Assembly: GCA_026018925.1 (NCBI GenBank)
Contig: JAKSZU010000002.1
Coordinates: 159,161,400 to 159,225,399 of the forward strand
DNA: 64,000 nucleotides
Direction: 5' to 3'
DNA from: Tupaia tana
Taxonomy: Eukaryota; Chordata; Mammalia; Scandentia; Tupaiidae
The notes under the pieces were generated by a model, which saw nothing but the letters and a program-made list of their open reading frames with translations, was not told the origin of the DNA and ran no database searches. How positions within the stretch are numbered: the stretch's first letter is position 1; each line of letters opens with the position of its first letter. Below are positions 23,315 to 34,564 of the stretch, piece after piece. Position numbers and translations under genes: made by a program.

Positions 23315-23581
23315 CTTTTTTTTTTTTTTTTTTGGTAGAGGTTTTGGTTATAGGGCGCGTGCGCTCACTAGAAAGACAGAGACAGAGAGTCAGAAAGCAA
23401 GAAATCACCCCCCAGGAAGGATGGCCATGCCACAATCCCTTCTCCTCCATGCTCCTCTTGGGATCTTGGGCATGCACACACGCACGCCCAGCGTGAGTTT
23501 AAGCCACCGGGTCCGGGACTTAAACCACAGTCGACTACATTGGAATCCTGCAACATAGCCATTATGCTAACTGCTGGTCCC
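23315..23581 (-). mobile_element. long tRNA-SINE (CGAC group)
   Basis: T run, 'gaggttttggttatagggcg', 'aaatcaccccccagg', 'ccgggtccgggacttaaacc', 'cagtcgactacattgg', ends 'gctaactgctggtccc'. Several CpGs remain. Confidence 0.95.
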
Positions 23582-23594
23582 GATAGCATAATTA

Positions 23595-23762
23595 AAAAAT
23601 ATATATATTTAACTTTATTTATTTATTATTTTGACCAGAGAGAGGCAGAGCAAGAGAGGAAAAAAAGTGAGAAAGCAAGACACCAGGTCCAGGACCCAAA
23701 TCGTGGTCAGCTATGTGGAGGAAGTCTAGCACCTTAGCCACCACACTACCTGCCGGCTCCAT
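23595..23762 (-). mobile_element. short tRNA-SINE
   Basis: Abuts the previous SINE. 'tttatttattattttgacca', 'aagcaagacaccaggtccag', ends 'ctacctgccggctcc'. Duplication gatagcataatta (23582-23594) and gataacataattt (23763-23775). Confidence 0.95.
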
Positions 23763-23798
23763 GATAACATAATTTAACATTAAAATAATATTCAATAA

Positions 23799-23959
23799 GG
23801 GGCCGGCAAGTGTCATGGTGGTTGAGGGCACTGGACTCCCACATGACTGACCATGGTTTGAGTCCCAGACTGGTGGCTTGCTTTTTCACTCCTACCTCTG
23901 TCTCTCAAATTAAAAATAATAATAATAAAATAAAGTTAAATCAAAATAATACTTTAAAA
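23799..23959 (+). mobile_element. short tRNA-SINE with a SINE in its tail
   Basis: 'ggggccggcaagtgtcatgg', 'ggtttgagtcccagactgg', 'cttgctttttcactcc', A/T-rich tail. Its target duplication is split far apart: aatattcaataa (23787-23798) and aatattcaatga (24179-24190), because another SINE entered the tail. Confidence 0.9.
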
Positions 23960-23976
23960 AAGAATTCTTTAAAAAA

Positions 23977-24160
23977 CAATGATTTTTATTTATCTTTATT
24001 TATATTTTTAAAAATTTGATCAGAGAGGGACAGAGTGAGAGAGAGAGAGAAAGAGAAAGTGAAAAAGCAAGTCATCAAGTCTGGGACTCGAACTGTGGTC
24101 GGCCATGTGGGAGTCCAGAACCCTTCCTTAATCACCATGTCACTTTTCAGTCCCAATAAA
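23977..24160 (-). mobile_element. short tRNA-SINE nested in a SINE tail
   Basis: Reverse-complement short form ('atttgatcagagagggacag', 'ggactcgaactgtggtcggc', 'tcacttttcagtccc'). Probable duplication of the host tail: 'aagaattctttaaaaaa' (23960-23976) against 'ataattcttaaaaaaaa' (24161-24177). Confidence 0.85.
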
Positions 24161-24199
24161 AATAATTCTTAAAAAAAAATATTCAATGAAAGCCATATT

Positions 24200-24629
24200 T
24201 TCTGTTAGCCATACCGCTTTTTTCTCAATGTGTTTATGTCCCAGATTGTTCTTGTTGCAAAGTCCAGCATACATATCTACTTGCAGTGTTATTTTAGATT
24301 TCCTGTATTAAATAATATAGATAAGGTAGGTGTGAAAGTGAAATATCTCACTAGGAAATCAGAGAGTCTATAAAAAAGACCCTCTGTCAAGAGTGACGTC
24401 CTTTGTGTGCTCTTTGCTCCTGTTGATGACAAAGAAGCGGCAAGTCGATGCCTCTGAATGACGATGTCGAAAGCAGAGAAACAGCTTCGCAGGTGAACTT
24501 TGCGCATTATGTCTGTATCACTTTTCTTTCTACAAATGAGCAGCCTTATTAGAGGCAGCTTATTATCCACCACAGATGGCATTTTAAAATAAGTATGGGT
24601 GACTACAAATGTCAGTTTAAAAATCCTTC

Positions 24630-24636
<7 letters not shown>
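24200..24636. other. no recognisable element
   Basis: No named repeat. The 97-residue minus-strand frame (24289-24582) has no recognisable domain. Confidence 0.4.
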
Positions 24637-24668
<32 letters not shown>

Positions 24669-24691
24669 TATATTATATATATATATATTAC
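24637..24691. repeat. (TA)n microsatellite
   Basis: Alternating TA with two interruptions ('ataata' and 'attat'), about 55 bp, strongly self-complementary. Confidence 0.95.
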
Positions 24692-26850
24692 ACGTTGTCC
24701 AAATGAAGGATGAAAGATGACTTCACATCATCCCTCACTTTCTTTTCAAGTCTTTCTGAGCGTTTGGCTTTTCAAGCATTGGTTAAAATGCTGAGACAAC
24801 ATACTTCTTCCTACGCCTTCGTCTTGGGCGTGTACAAACAACCTTAAGTATGGTAAACTTGAAACGGAAATGAATTGGAATCTGGTTGTAGGGGATCTTT
24901 CAAAGAAGAGATACATTAGCATTGATGATTTCTCTGGCTCCCGTCCACACAGAAATGCCAAAGACACGACCATGTTTGATACGTACGGTGTGACACATAA
25001 AAGTCTGTGTTCACTACAGCCATTCTGTGAAATCTCATAAAATTTTGAGACCTGTGTTATACACTAACTGTATGCCGCTGCCTCAACCCAAGCAAGATAC
25101 AACTGCCATGGGCTTATTTTATATGTTTCAAAGATATATAAAATGTGAATAGAGGAGAACAGGGGCTGGAATGAACTAACAGATAAGAAATTTTTCTGTG
25201 AGGGAAATAGTATGCTAGAATTACTATGTAAAATGCCCAACTTAAAGCAATTGCTAAAGTTAAATCTAGTTAGCTAAGATCTCACAGCTTATAGTGTTGT
25301 CTTCCCATCTTTGCTAAAGTTAATTACATGGGTTATTTAAAATGAGAGCTATATTTCAGTGCCAGCCAAGCGAAATTAGGATGTGATACTCGGCAGCGTC
25401 TTAGATGCACTTTATGTATTCAGGTTTCCTGTGAAATAGAGAAAACCTAATGGCAGAATTCAAGACCAGATGTCTGAGAATTTATAGCCACATATTACTT
25501 GACTGCGTGAGACACATTGGTTCTGTTCATTAAAGAATTAGCCCCTAAGAAGTGGGCTCTCTGAGTTAGTAACTTGCTATTAATTGTAGAGTCCCATAAA
25601 CCAAGTAGGGATATGTGATAATAGTTATTTCTAGATAAAATAATCCTTTGAAAAAATAAGTATTAAATAAAATGTTCCTTCTTTTTTCTTTCTAAGGATC
25701 ATATTTGTTTTTAAGTGAATAGTCACATGAATATTTAAATGTATATTCACAACTCTGACAATTTTCATTAATCAGTAAGTTCACTATATAATAGAAAAAT
25801 ACTTTAGTTATTCACAAAATTACTATGATAGTCTTATATAATAATGGATATGTAAGTAGATTGGTATTGCTAGTAAAATAAAAATTTTAATTGCCACACT
25901 GAAAATTTTTCTTAAACAATAGCAAAATGAACTCAAGGAAAAAGAATCTATCAATAGATAAGGCAAATATCTTTTCTATATCTGACTTGTTTTTCATTTC
26001 TCACACATTCACTCTTTTCTTTTTTCTCTTTCTGCATTTTCCTAAAGCTGATGGGTTTAGGTGACTATTTCTTTAAAAGCTTAATGGTTTCTGTGACATG
26101 TCATGGTGCTGTTTCTTTAGATAGTTCTCGGCAGGACAGAACTTTGGTATAACACAAATCTCTCTCTCTCTCTGTCACACACACACACACATACACACAC
26201 AGAATATTTTTTAAGATCAACCCAACAATTTTAATCTGTAAGGTATTCTTCAGACATTGCTTTGTGCTTAAAGGAAAAAAATAATACATGAAACTGAGAC
26301 CCTGATATATTAAATAAAAAGACATTTGAAGTAGGAGATACTGATACACTGATAGAGAAATCACTGAAACAATCTATGTCACTTCAGGTATATGTGCTGC
26401 TTTTATAAGAAAGAATTTTGAAGTTTCACTTCCCAATTGTCTAATTTAATACCTTGAAATCTGCTTTCTACCATAATAATCTTATCTTCTAAGGAACAGC
26501 TTTGTATTTTTGCTCTTTTCCCAAGAGAAGACCTCCAGACTCCGGTGACTGACTTGTTACTAGATGGTAATGTATAAAGACAATCACAAAGGCTATATGC
26601 TATTAGAAATACCTTTATACTCTGAAAACTAATATAATTTCAATAGATAAACAGATAGCTAAAAGAGCTTTCAGGAAAAAAAAATAAGGGCATCAACTTA
26701 GGGAACAAGTTAATGTTTTTTGTGAATAAGGAATTAAATTACAAATTAATAAAATAAGATTTCTGAAAAATTCTCAAAAATACTTAATCTACCAAATGAT
26801 TTTTCAACAATTTTAAAATGAATATCAAAGGAGGAAAATAATATTTTTTC
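24692..26850. other. SINE-free unassigned block
   Basis: About 2.2 kb with no SINE or named repeat except a CT/CA microsatellite at 26158-26203. Open frames of 75 and 87 residues have no domain I know. Confidence 0.4.
26158..26203. repeat. (TC)n(CA)n microsatellite
   Basis: 'tctctctctctctgt' followed by a CA run with one interruption. Confidence 0.95.
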
Positions 26851-26861
26851 AGGTGATTTTG

Positions 26862-27840
26862 AAACAACTAGCCATCCTACTGTAGGAAAAAAAATTAATA
26901 TTTATCTCTATCTCATCCCAAACACAAAACATAGTTGAGATAGATCTACATAAATGGAAAAGTCAGTATAATAAAGCTTCTAGAAGAAAATATAGGAGAG
27001 TGTCCTCCAAACATTGGAGTAATCAGAGATTTGTTCTGTAGCAAACAGGCACTGGGGATAAGCAAGTGGTGTGCTGGTTAAAGTGTTGGACACTCCCACA
27101 GGATTGGCCATGGCTTGGGTCCTGGACCTGATTGTTTGATTTCTCACTTTCCCACTCTCTTTTTCTCTCTCTGGTAAAATTAAAATAAATGAACGAATAA
27201 ATAAAATTAAATAAAATAATTCTTTTTAAAAAAAGCAATTAAAATGGAATTAAATTAGTAAATTAGATTCTATTAAATATTTTGTTTATCAAAAGACACG
27301 TTTAAAAAAATAAATATGTAATCCAATAAGTAGGAGAAATAGTTTTCACTATATATATTTTTATAAATTCTTTTTATATAAATATCTTTAAAAAACTTGT
27401 ATAATGTTATAATATAAAATGATAAAAATGATTTTGTCAATTGACTGTATATTTTGCAGGCAGGATATCCAAGTGCCAATAAGCCTATGAAAAATATCTT
27501 ACCTCATTAGTCACTAAAAAAAGGGTAAATCAAAAATGCAATGAGTTACAACTGCTCACCCACTGGCATGGCTAAGATCAAGAATCCAAAATGCTGGTAA
27601 GGCAGTGGAGCAAACAGAACCCTTGTGTGTACATTGTTGAGTGTGAAATGGTAAAACCATTTTAGAGATTGGTTTGGTGGTTTCTTGTACAATTTCTACT
27701 TCTAGGTATTTATACAGGAGAAATGAAAACATTAAAAGACACACGAGAATATGCAAGGAACATTCACCAATAGGAAACTCAATAAACAAATGGTGGTGTA
27801 ATCATATGTTGGAATAAACTTAGTACATAAAAGAAACAGA
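26862..27840 (+). mobile_element. old L1 fragment, ORF2 end to 3' region, split by a SINE
   Basis: Left part to 27052 ('aagcttctagaagaaaatat', 'ataggagagtgtcctcc') and right part 27233-27840 ('tttgtttatcaaaagacac', 'cctcattagtcact', 'tacaactgctcacccactgg', 'gtatttatacaggagaaatg', 'caaatggtggtgtaatcata') match the L1 ORF2 C-terminal region on the plus strand. All frames are broken. Separate from, and more degraded than, the minus-strand L1 at 30.5-36.3 kb. Confidence 0.75.
27053..27232 (+). mobile_element. short tRNA-SINE in an old L1
   Basis: 'ggggataagcaagtggtgtg', 'ggacactcccacaggattgg', 'gatttctcactttcccactc' and AATAAAT-type tail. The L1 match resumes after it. Confidence 0.9.
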
Positions 27841-27868
27841 GGACTGATACACGGAACAACAAAAGTGA

Positions 27869-28117
27869 TTTTTTTTTTTCTTTTAGCGAGGTTTTTGCTA
27901 CAGAGCACATGTGCTCACTGGAGAGACAGAAAGTGAAAAATCACCCCACAGAGGCAATGGCCATGCCACAATATCTTCTCTTCCACTCTCCTCTTGGGAT
28001 TTTGGGCATGTAGCCACATATGCCCAGTGTGAGTTTTAAGCCACCAGGTCCAGGACTCGAATTGCAATCAACTACATGGTAGTCCAGCAACATAACCATT
28101 ACATCATCTGTTAGTCT
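27869..28117 (-). mobile_element. long tRNA-SINE (CGAC group)
   Basis: T run, 'gcgaggtttttgctacagag', 'gaaaaatcaccccacagagg', 'ccaggactcgaattgcaatc', 'aactacatggtagtcc', ends 'tcatctgttagtc'. Confidence 0.9.
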
Positions 28118-28139
28118 TGAATCTTTAAAATTATACTGT

Positions 28140-28731
28140 TCTTCCTTTTCCAAACACTTGAGTCCTAACGCTATTAGACAGGCAAAATGGGGTAGGATTC
28201 TGTCTGCATTGCAGTGTGGGGAAGGGAGCTATTGTGACTCAGAATAAGTTGGAAATCCAAGCTGGGTGACATGGGTATTTATGTAGGAGGGCTTTTTGAT
28301 ACAGGGGTTCTGAGCCCAACTGGACTGAGGGAAGGTTTGAAGTCCAGGTGGGACTTCAAACTTTCAGACTTATCCTGTAGCCAGCTCAAATGCTCAGGGC
28401 TTTACCCCTGGGATGGTCAGTCACTGGATGTGGGTTTCTTCCTGAAGAGTATAAACTTCGGAGAGATAGGTCTGTGCAGCTGAGTATAACTCTGTAGGGC
28501 CTGAAAACCAGTCTGCTGTGGGGTGGACTATGAGCTGCTATGAGGACTTCTAGTCCTGTGTTGACATTATTAAGGAAATATGTACATTTCTAAGGCGATT
28601 ACATACACAAACGCATACACCCAAAGCTTTGTGCATTAAGTCTGGAAGTAATGACATGTCAAATACAGTGAGCACAACTTATCCTTGTACCTAGGCTTCT
28701 AATGCCATTCTTCATTAAAAGAACTCAAAGC
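28140..28731. other. unassigned, slightly GC-richer block
   Basis: No named repeat. Contains a perfect 10-bp inverted repeat, arms 28336-28345 and 28351-28360, with a 5-base loop. The 70-residue frame here is not recognisable. Confidence 0.4.
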
Positions 28732-28966
28732 GAGGCCACCAGATGGTGTGATAGTTAAGTCATTGGACTCCCACGTGGCCAAAGGCAGTTAGAGTCCCAG
28801 ACCTGGCAGCTGGAAAATCACTCTGGGCATGTGTGTGCATACCCAAAATCCCAAAAGCAGAATAAAAGAGAAGAGACTGCGGCATGGCCACCCCTGCTGG
28901 TGGGGGGGGGGGGGTGATTTCTTGCTTTCTTTCTCACTTTCTCTCTCGAGTGAGCTTAGGGCTTCT
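28732..28966 (+). mobile_element. long tRNA-SINE, 3' end missing
   Basis: 'gaggccaccagatggtgtga', 'ctcccacgtggcc', 'ggcagctggaaaatcactct', body with a run of 13 G at about 28902-28914, CT-rich part, then lost after 'gagtgagcttagggcttctgg'. No A tail. Confidence 0.85.
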
Positions 28967-29079
28967 GGGAGTATTTGCTGAGACAGGAGAAGTATGACTG
29001 GGAGAGAACTGGAAGATCAGCAAACTTAATATTTGTTTTATTTTCAAATTAAGTCATTTATTTCTGGAGAGATTGAAAA

Positions 29080-29258
29080 AGCCAAAGAAATAGGCAGTTC
29101 CAGCAGGGTCTTACTGTTGCAATCCATCCCTGGTCTCAGCCAGCTTGCATGGAGGGCATGCATGCATGCCCAGCATATTCAGAGAGGTCCTGGGTTGCAA
29201 ACTGAAAACCTTCCCTATGCAGGTTCTGTTGCATTACTTCTATGCAAATGTCTGGCCC
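29080..29258 (-). mobile_element. old tRNA-SINE, antisense
   Basis: 'agcagggtcttactgttgca', 'gtcctgggttgcaaactgaa' (inverted B box side) and 'gcaaatgtctggcccc' resemble the SINE at low identity. Confidence 0.55.
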
Positions 29259-29274
29259 CTGGAACTTAATATTT

Positions 29275-29790
29275 GAATAATATAAATTTCAGAAAGAGAA
29301 AAAGATAATGATGAATTTGAAAATATGATGAATATCTAATCCCCCTGAGCTGAAAAAAATATTAAGGGTCAAGAATGAAAGAGAAGGCACCTAATAGATT
29401 CCAAGAATCAATCAAGACAAAGTAAAATAAGATTGTAACCTATTTGTCAGAAAAAAAAAGAAGTAACAAAAGAAAAATAATTTACCTAATAATGGACTTC
29501 TAGCTACACCATTTGAATCTAGAAAATAATGGAATGATGTCTACAAACTATTCAGGGAAAAAGCTATCATGTAAGCATCCTGTAACAGAAAGAATCTTGT
29601 CTACTTGTCAGGGTGACAGAATAATCTGCAAAAACTTGGAAATTTGTAATTATAAATACAGAAAACACACCATTGATTTGAAGAATGTATATAAAAAATA
29701 ACACAAGTGTACCAGAATAGTAAAAAGTAGACATAGATAACTATATAAATGTTAATGAATTTGCAAGTGATATTGTTTATAATTACAAAC
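29275..29790. other. unassigned AT-rich stretch, possibly old L1
   Basis: A-rich plus strand with short open frames. The base composition resembles an L1 sense strand, but I cannot match a specific part. Confidence 0.3.
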
Positions 29791-29803
29791 TGAAGAAACA
29801 TTT

Positions 29804-30053
29804 GTGGAGCCAGAGGATGGCATAGTAGTTAAGGCACTGGACTCCCACATGGTCAACCATGGTTTGAATTCTAGACATGGTGGCTTGAAAATCATGCCAG
29901 GTGCATGTGGGTGCATGCCTAAAATCCCAGGAGGACAGTGGAAGAGAAGGGACTGCAACGTGGCCATCCTCCTTGAGAAGTGACTTCTCACTTTTCTGTT
30001 CACTATCACTTTCTCTCCAGCCAATGCATGCACTCTATAGCAAAAACCTTACA
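29804..30053 (+). mobile_element. long tRNA-SINE (GGCC group)
   Basis: 'tggagccagaggatggcata', 'cacatggtcaaccatggttt', 'ggcttgaaaatcatgccagg', 'gcactctatagcaaaaacct'. Probable duplication aagaaacatttg (29793-29804) and gagaaaatatttg (30062-30074). Confidence 0.9.
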
Positions 30054-30055
30054 AA

Positions 30056-30420
30056 ATAATTGAGAAAATATTTGTAATATATGTCTAACAAAAGATTAAT
30101 TTGATAGTATACGATGCTGCTTATAAATTAAAATAAAAAAATACAACTCAAGAGAAAGATGAGCAAAAGATAAATTAGTAAAATCTAGAGAAGTTAATGC
30201 AGTGTCCTAAAATGTCCAAAAATGTTTTTGAACTTCTCTATTGTTTAGGTAAATGCAAATAAATATAAAAATAAGATGTTAGTTACCTATTAAACTTCAA
30301 TGGATTTTTAACAATGGTAATATCTACTGGGAAGTTTCCAGGGTTAATATTCTCAAATACTGTTGAATAAATACAATTTGTTGTAACCTTTTAGAAAAAT
30401 AATGTGGCAATATTTATCTT
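30056..30420 (+). mobile_element. old L1 fragment
   Basis: 'gagaaaatatttgtaatata', 'gtctaacaaaagattaattt', 'agatgagcaaaagataaatt' and 'taatgtggcaatatttatc' follow the L1 ORF2 C-terminal region in order. All frames broken. Confidence 0.6.
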
Positions 30421-30498
30421 TTTTCAAGGATGATAGGTTTATTTCTATCTTTTTTAAAAATCTAGATGAAATAAAAAATAATGTAAAACTAATCATAT

Positions 30499-30522
30499 TA
30501 TTATTATTATTATTATTATTTG
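30499..30522. repeat. (TTA)n at the L1 3' end
   Basis: Eight or so TTA units. On the L1 sense strand this is an (AAT)n tail rather than a plain A run. Confidence 0.9.
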
Positions 30523-30899
30523 TACATTCAATTGCTATACATCATTTATATTGTAAAGAGACTTTACCCAGAATGATATACACCTCAGTATAGCCCAGTT
30601 GAGAATACTATACACATCTTCATCAACAGATAATAAACCATGTCTGTGTCCCACAAATGTCTTACCTCTCTATTTATTCCCCAAATTTCCTTTCCTATGC
30701 TTTTCTCCTCCCACACCCTACTCCCACTTTGTCTCTAGTGTCCATAACAATTTTTAATGTTTTTATATCCTCCATACTTTCAGTCTCTACCAAAAAGTGC
30801 AGACAGTCGGTATATGTTAATGGAGACATACGATGCCTCTCTTTCATAGCCTAACTTGTTTCACTCTGCAACACATGTTCCATATTCATCCACTTTCTA

Positions 30900-33800
30900 T
30901 CAAATCCCAAGGCCTTGTTGTTTTTTTATGGCTGAATAGTAATCCATGGGGTATATGTGCCACACTTTCTCAATCCATTCATCTGTTTGTTGACATTTGG
31001 GTTGGTTCCATATCTTAGCAATCATGAATACTGCTGCAATACAGTTGTGCAAGTGCTTTTCTTATTTTTTTGGAGAAGTTTTTGCTATAGGGGCAAGTGC
31101 TTTTCTGACAGCATTCTTCTGCCCTTTGGGTAGATACCAAGGAGTGGAATTGCTCGGTCATATGGTAGTTCTATTTGAAGTTCTGTAAGGAACCTCCATA
31201 TTGTTCTCCACAGTGGCTGGACCAATTTACATTCCCACCAACAGTGTAGAAGTGTTCCTCTTTCACCACATCACCCCCAGCACTTATCATTTCTTTTTAA
31301 TCTCACCATTTTGACTAAGCTTAGGTGGTATCTCATTGCAGTTTTGATCTGCATCTCCCTTATTATGAGGGATATTGAGCATTTTTTCATATGCTTTTTG
31401 GCTATTCATATGTCTTCTTTAGAGAGTTATATATTCAGATCATTTTCCCATCTTTTAATTGGGTTAATAATTTTCTTCCAGGTAAGCCACTTGAGTTCCC
31501 TGTGTATTTTGGTTATCAGTCCCTTATCCAAGGCACAGTTAAAAAAAATTCTCTCTGATTCTGAGGGTTGTCCACTCACACTAATTACAGTGTCCTTTGC
31601 TGTGCAGAAACTTCTTAATCTGATATAATCCCACCTGTGGATTTTGGGGATTATTGTCCTTTGGGGGTCTTGTTTAAGAAGTCTTTGTTTACCCCAATGT
31701 CTCCCAGTTTTCCCAGTGTATTTCACCAGTAGTTTTATAGTTTTAGGTCTTAGATTTAGATCTTTGATCCACTTTGAGTTGATTTTTGTTAATGGTGACA
31801 GATAGGGGTTCAGATTCATCTTTTTGCAGGTGGATACCCAGGCTTTTCAGCACCATTTGCTAAAGAAGTTTTCCTCTTCCCAGTTGATTAACTGGTACCC
31901 TCTGTCAAAGATGAGTTGGCTGTTTGTTTTGAAGTTTATTTCAGGGGTCTCTACTGTGTTCCATTGGTCATCGTGTCTGTTTTTGTGCCAATACCATGCT
32001 GTTTTGATTATCATAACTTTGTAATATATTTTGGGGCCAGAGAGTGAGATGCCACCCACTCCACTCTTTGGCAGGATGACTTTGGCAGTATGGGGTCTTT
32101 TATAATTCCAGACAAATTCTATGATTGTATTTTCTAGATCTGTGAAGAATGTCTCTTGTAATTTTATAGGAATTGCATAGTTTTCCTCATAGAGGTCTTT
32201 GACTTCCTTGGTTAGCTTTATTTCTAGGTATCTTTTACTTCTTGTGGCTATGGTAAATGAGGTTACTTTCTTCAGTTTTGTCTGTCTGCTTGTTAGAATA
32301 TAGAAATGCTATAGATTTTTGTAAGTTATTTGTATCCTGCTACTTCACTGTATGCATTTATTACTTTGAGGAGTTTTTTCATGTATACTTTTGGGTCTTC
32401 TATGTATACAATCATGTCATCTGCAAAGAGAGATAATTTCAGCTCTTCTTTCCCTATTGGAATGTCTTTTATTTCCTTCTCTTGTCTGATAGCATTGGAT
32501 AGGACTTCCAGTACTATATTGCACAGGAGAAGAGAAAGTGGGCAGCCTTGTCGTACCAGTTTTTAGTGGAAAAGCTTTCAGCTTTTACCCATTCAGCATA
32601 ATGTTAGCTATAAAGTTTTCATAAATGTCTTTTATTATGCTGAGAAATGATCCTGCTATACCAATTTTCCTGGGAGTCTTAATCATAAAGGAAAGTTGTA
32701 TTTTGTCAAATGCTTTTTCTGCATCAATTGAAATTATCATATGGTTTTTATCTTTCTTTTTGTTAATATGGTGTATTACATTTATGGTTTTGTGTATATT
32801 GAACCACCCTTGTATCCCTGGAATAAAGCCTACTTGGTTGTGATGAATAACCTTTTTTATATGCTGTTGAATATGGTTAGGAGGTATCTTCTTGAGGATT
32901 TTTGCATCTTTATTCATCAGAAATATAAGTCTTTAGATTTCCTTTTTTGTTGTGTCCTTATTTTTGAGGAAATGAAGGTAGTGGAGGCTTCATAGAATGA
33001 ATTTGGAAGGGTTCCTCCCTTTTGGATCTTTAGAAACAGTGTGAGTAGAATAGGAGTTACCTCTTCTTTAAAAGTTTTGTAAAATTCAGCAGTAAAGCCA
33101 TCAGGACCTGGACTTTTCTTTGTTTGGAGGTTATTTATTATTGACTCAATCTCATTGCTTGTTATAGGCCTATTCAGGCTTTCTATGTCCTCCTGAGTCA
33201 ATCTTGATAGATATGTGTCCAGGAATTTGTCCACTTCATCCAGGTTTTCTTCGTTGGCATATAGTTGCTCATAGTATCCTCTAATGATGTTTTGTATTTC
33301 TATTATGTCCATTGTAATGTTGCCTGATTCATTGCGAATTTGATGTATCTGGTTCCTTTCTCTCTTCTTAATTAGTCTAGATAATGGTGTGTCGATCTTG
33401 TTTATTTTTTCAAAGAACCAGGTTTTGCTCTCATTTATTTTCTGTATAGTTCGCTTATTTTCTATTTTGTTTATTTCTGCCTGAATCTCTATTATTTATT
33501 TTCTCCTGGCATTTTTTGGATTTTTCTATTATTGTTTTTCTATTTCCCTGAGGCATGATGTTAGGTTGTCCTTTTACCACTTTTCCATCTTTTTCTGTAT
33601 GCACTAATTGCTATGAACTTCCCTCTTATGACTGCTTTTGCAGTGTCCCATAAATTATGGAAAATTGTGTACTCATTATCATTTGTTTCCATGAATCTTT
33701 TGATTTCAGTCTTAGTCTCTTCTTCAGTAGTCATGAAGTCATTCAGAAGTAAGTTATTTTGTTTCCATGTATTTGTGTATTTTCAGGGTTTTTCCTGAGA

Positions 33801-34510
33801 TTAATATCAAGTTTAGTTCCATCATGGTCAGAAAAGATGCTAGATGTAGTTTCTATGCCTTTGAATATGGTTTTTTGCCCTATCATGTGGTCAATCTTGG
33901 AGAAAATATCATGTGGGGCTGAGAAAAATGTGTATTTTTTGCTTTTTAGATGGAAAATTCTATAGATGTCTATCAAGTCCATCTGACTTATGCTATCATC
34001 TAGGTCCAGAATCTCTTATTTTTTTGTCTCATTGACCTGTATAAAGGAGATAATGGGGTGTTGAGATCTCCAACAATTATTGTGTTACAGTCTATCTCTC
34101 CTTGTAGATCTAGCAGTCTTTCCTTTACATATTTGAGTGCTCCTGAGTTGGGTGCATAGATATTTATAAGCATTATATCTTCTTGGGGAATTAGTCATTT
34201 TACTACTATATAATGCCCTTCTTTGTCTCTCCTTATGGTTTTTGTCTTAAAGCCTATTTTGTCTGAAATCAGTATACCGACTCCTGCTCTTTTTTGATTT
34301 CCATTTGCATGGAATACCTTTTTCCAACCCTTCACTTTTAGTCCATGTATGTATTTATCCATGAGCTGGGTTTCTTGTAGGTGACAGATGGAGGGTTTCT
34401 GATTTTTAATCCAGTCAGTCAATCTGTGTCTCTTGATTGGAGAATTTAATCCATTAGCATTCAACATTATCGATATTTCCAGACTTGTCCCTACTATTAA
34501 GTTGACCATA
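30900..34510 (-). pseudogene. L1 ORF2 pseudogene (endonuclease and reverse transcriptase)
   Basis: Remains of the L1 ORF2 protein, which in active elements nicks DNA and reverse-transcribes L1 RNA. The endonuclease start is readable at 34195-34510 (LNANGLNSPIKRHRL, CHLQETQL, RDKEGHYIVVK) and ends at a TGA at 34197-34195 in place of a sense codon. More endonuclease is at 33743-33982 (DLIDIYRIFHLKS, SAPHDIFSKIDH, SDHDGTKLDI). Reverse transcriptase is at 32917-33312 ([14 protein letters not shown]) and 32585-32917 ([22 protein letters not shown]). The catalytic FADD codons are present at 32416-32427. The C-terminal region is readable at 31427-31819. Several stops and frame changes separate these blocks, and a 30-bp SINE end lies at 31063-31092. 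Coding limits are approximate. Confidence 0.9.
31063..31092 (-). mobile_element. 30-bp tRNA-SINE 3' end inside L1 ORF2
   Basis: 'tatttttttggagaagtttt' followed by 'tgctataggg' is the inverted SINE end motif plus a short A tail. It is flanked by a perfect 14-bp repeat, gcaagtgcttttct, at 31049-31062 and 31093-31106, and interrupts the ORF2 coding match. An extremely 5'-truncated SINE insertion. Confidence 0.85.
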
Positions 34511-34564
34511 TACTTGGTTGTTTTTTGTTCTCCTATTGCTCTCTGTCTCTCTTTAGTTTTCTTG

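Noticed and set aside
30833..34089. Plus-strand open frames between 30.8 and 34.1 kb
   Set aside because: They are antisense shadows of the minus-strand L1 ORF2.
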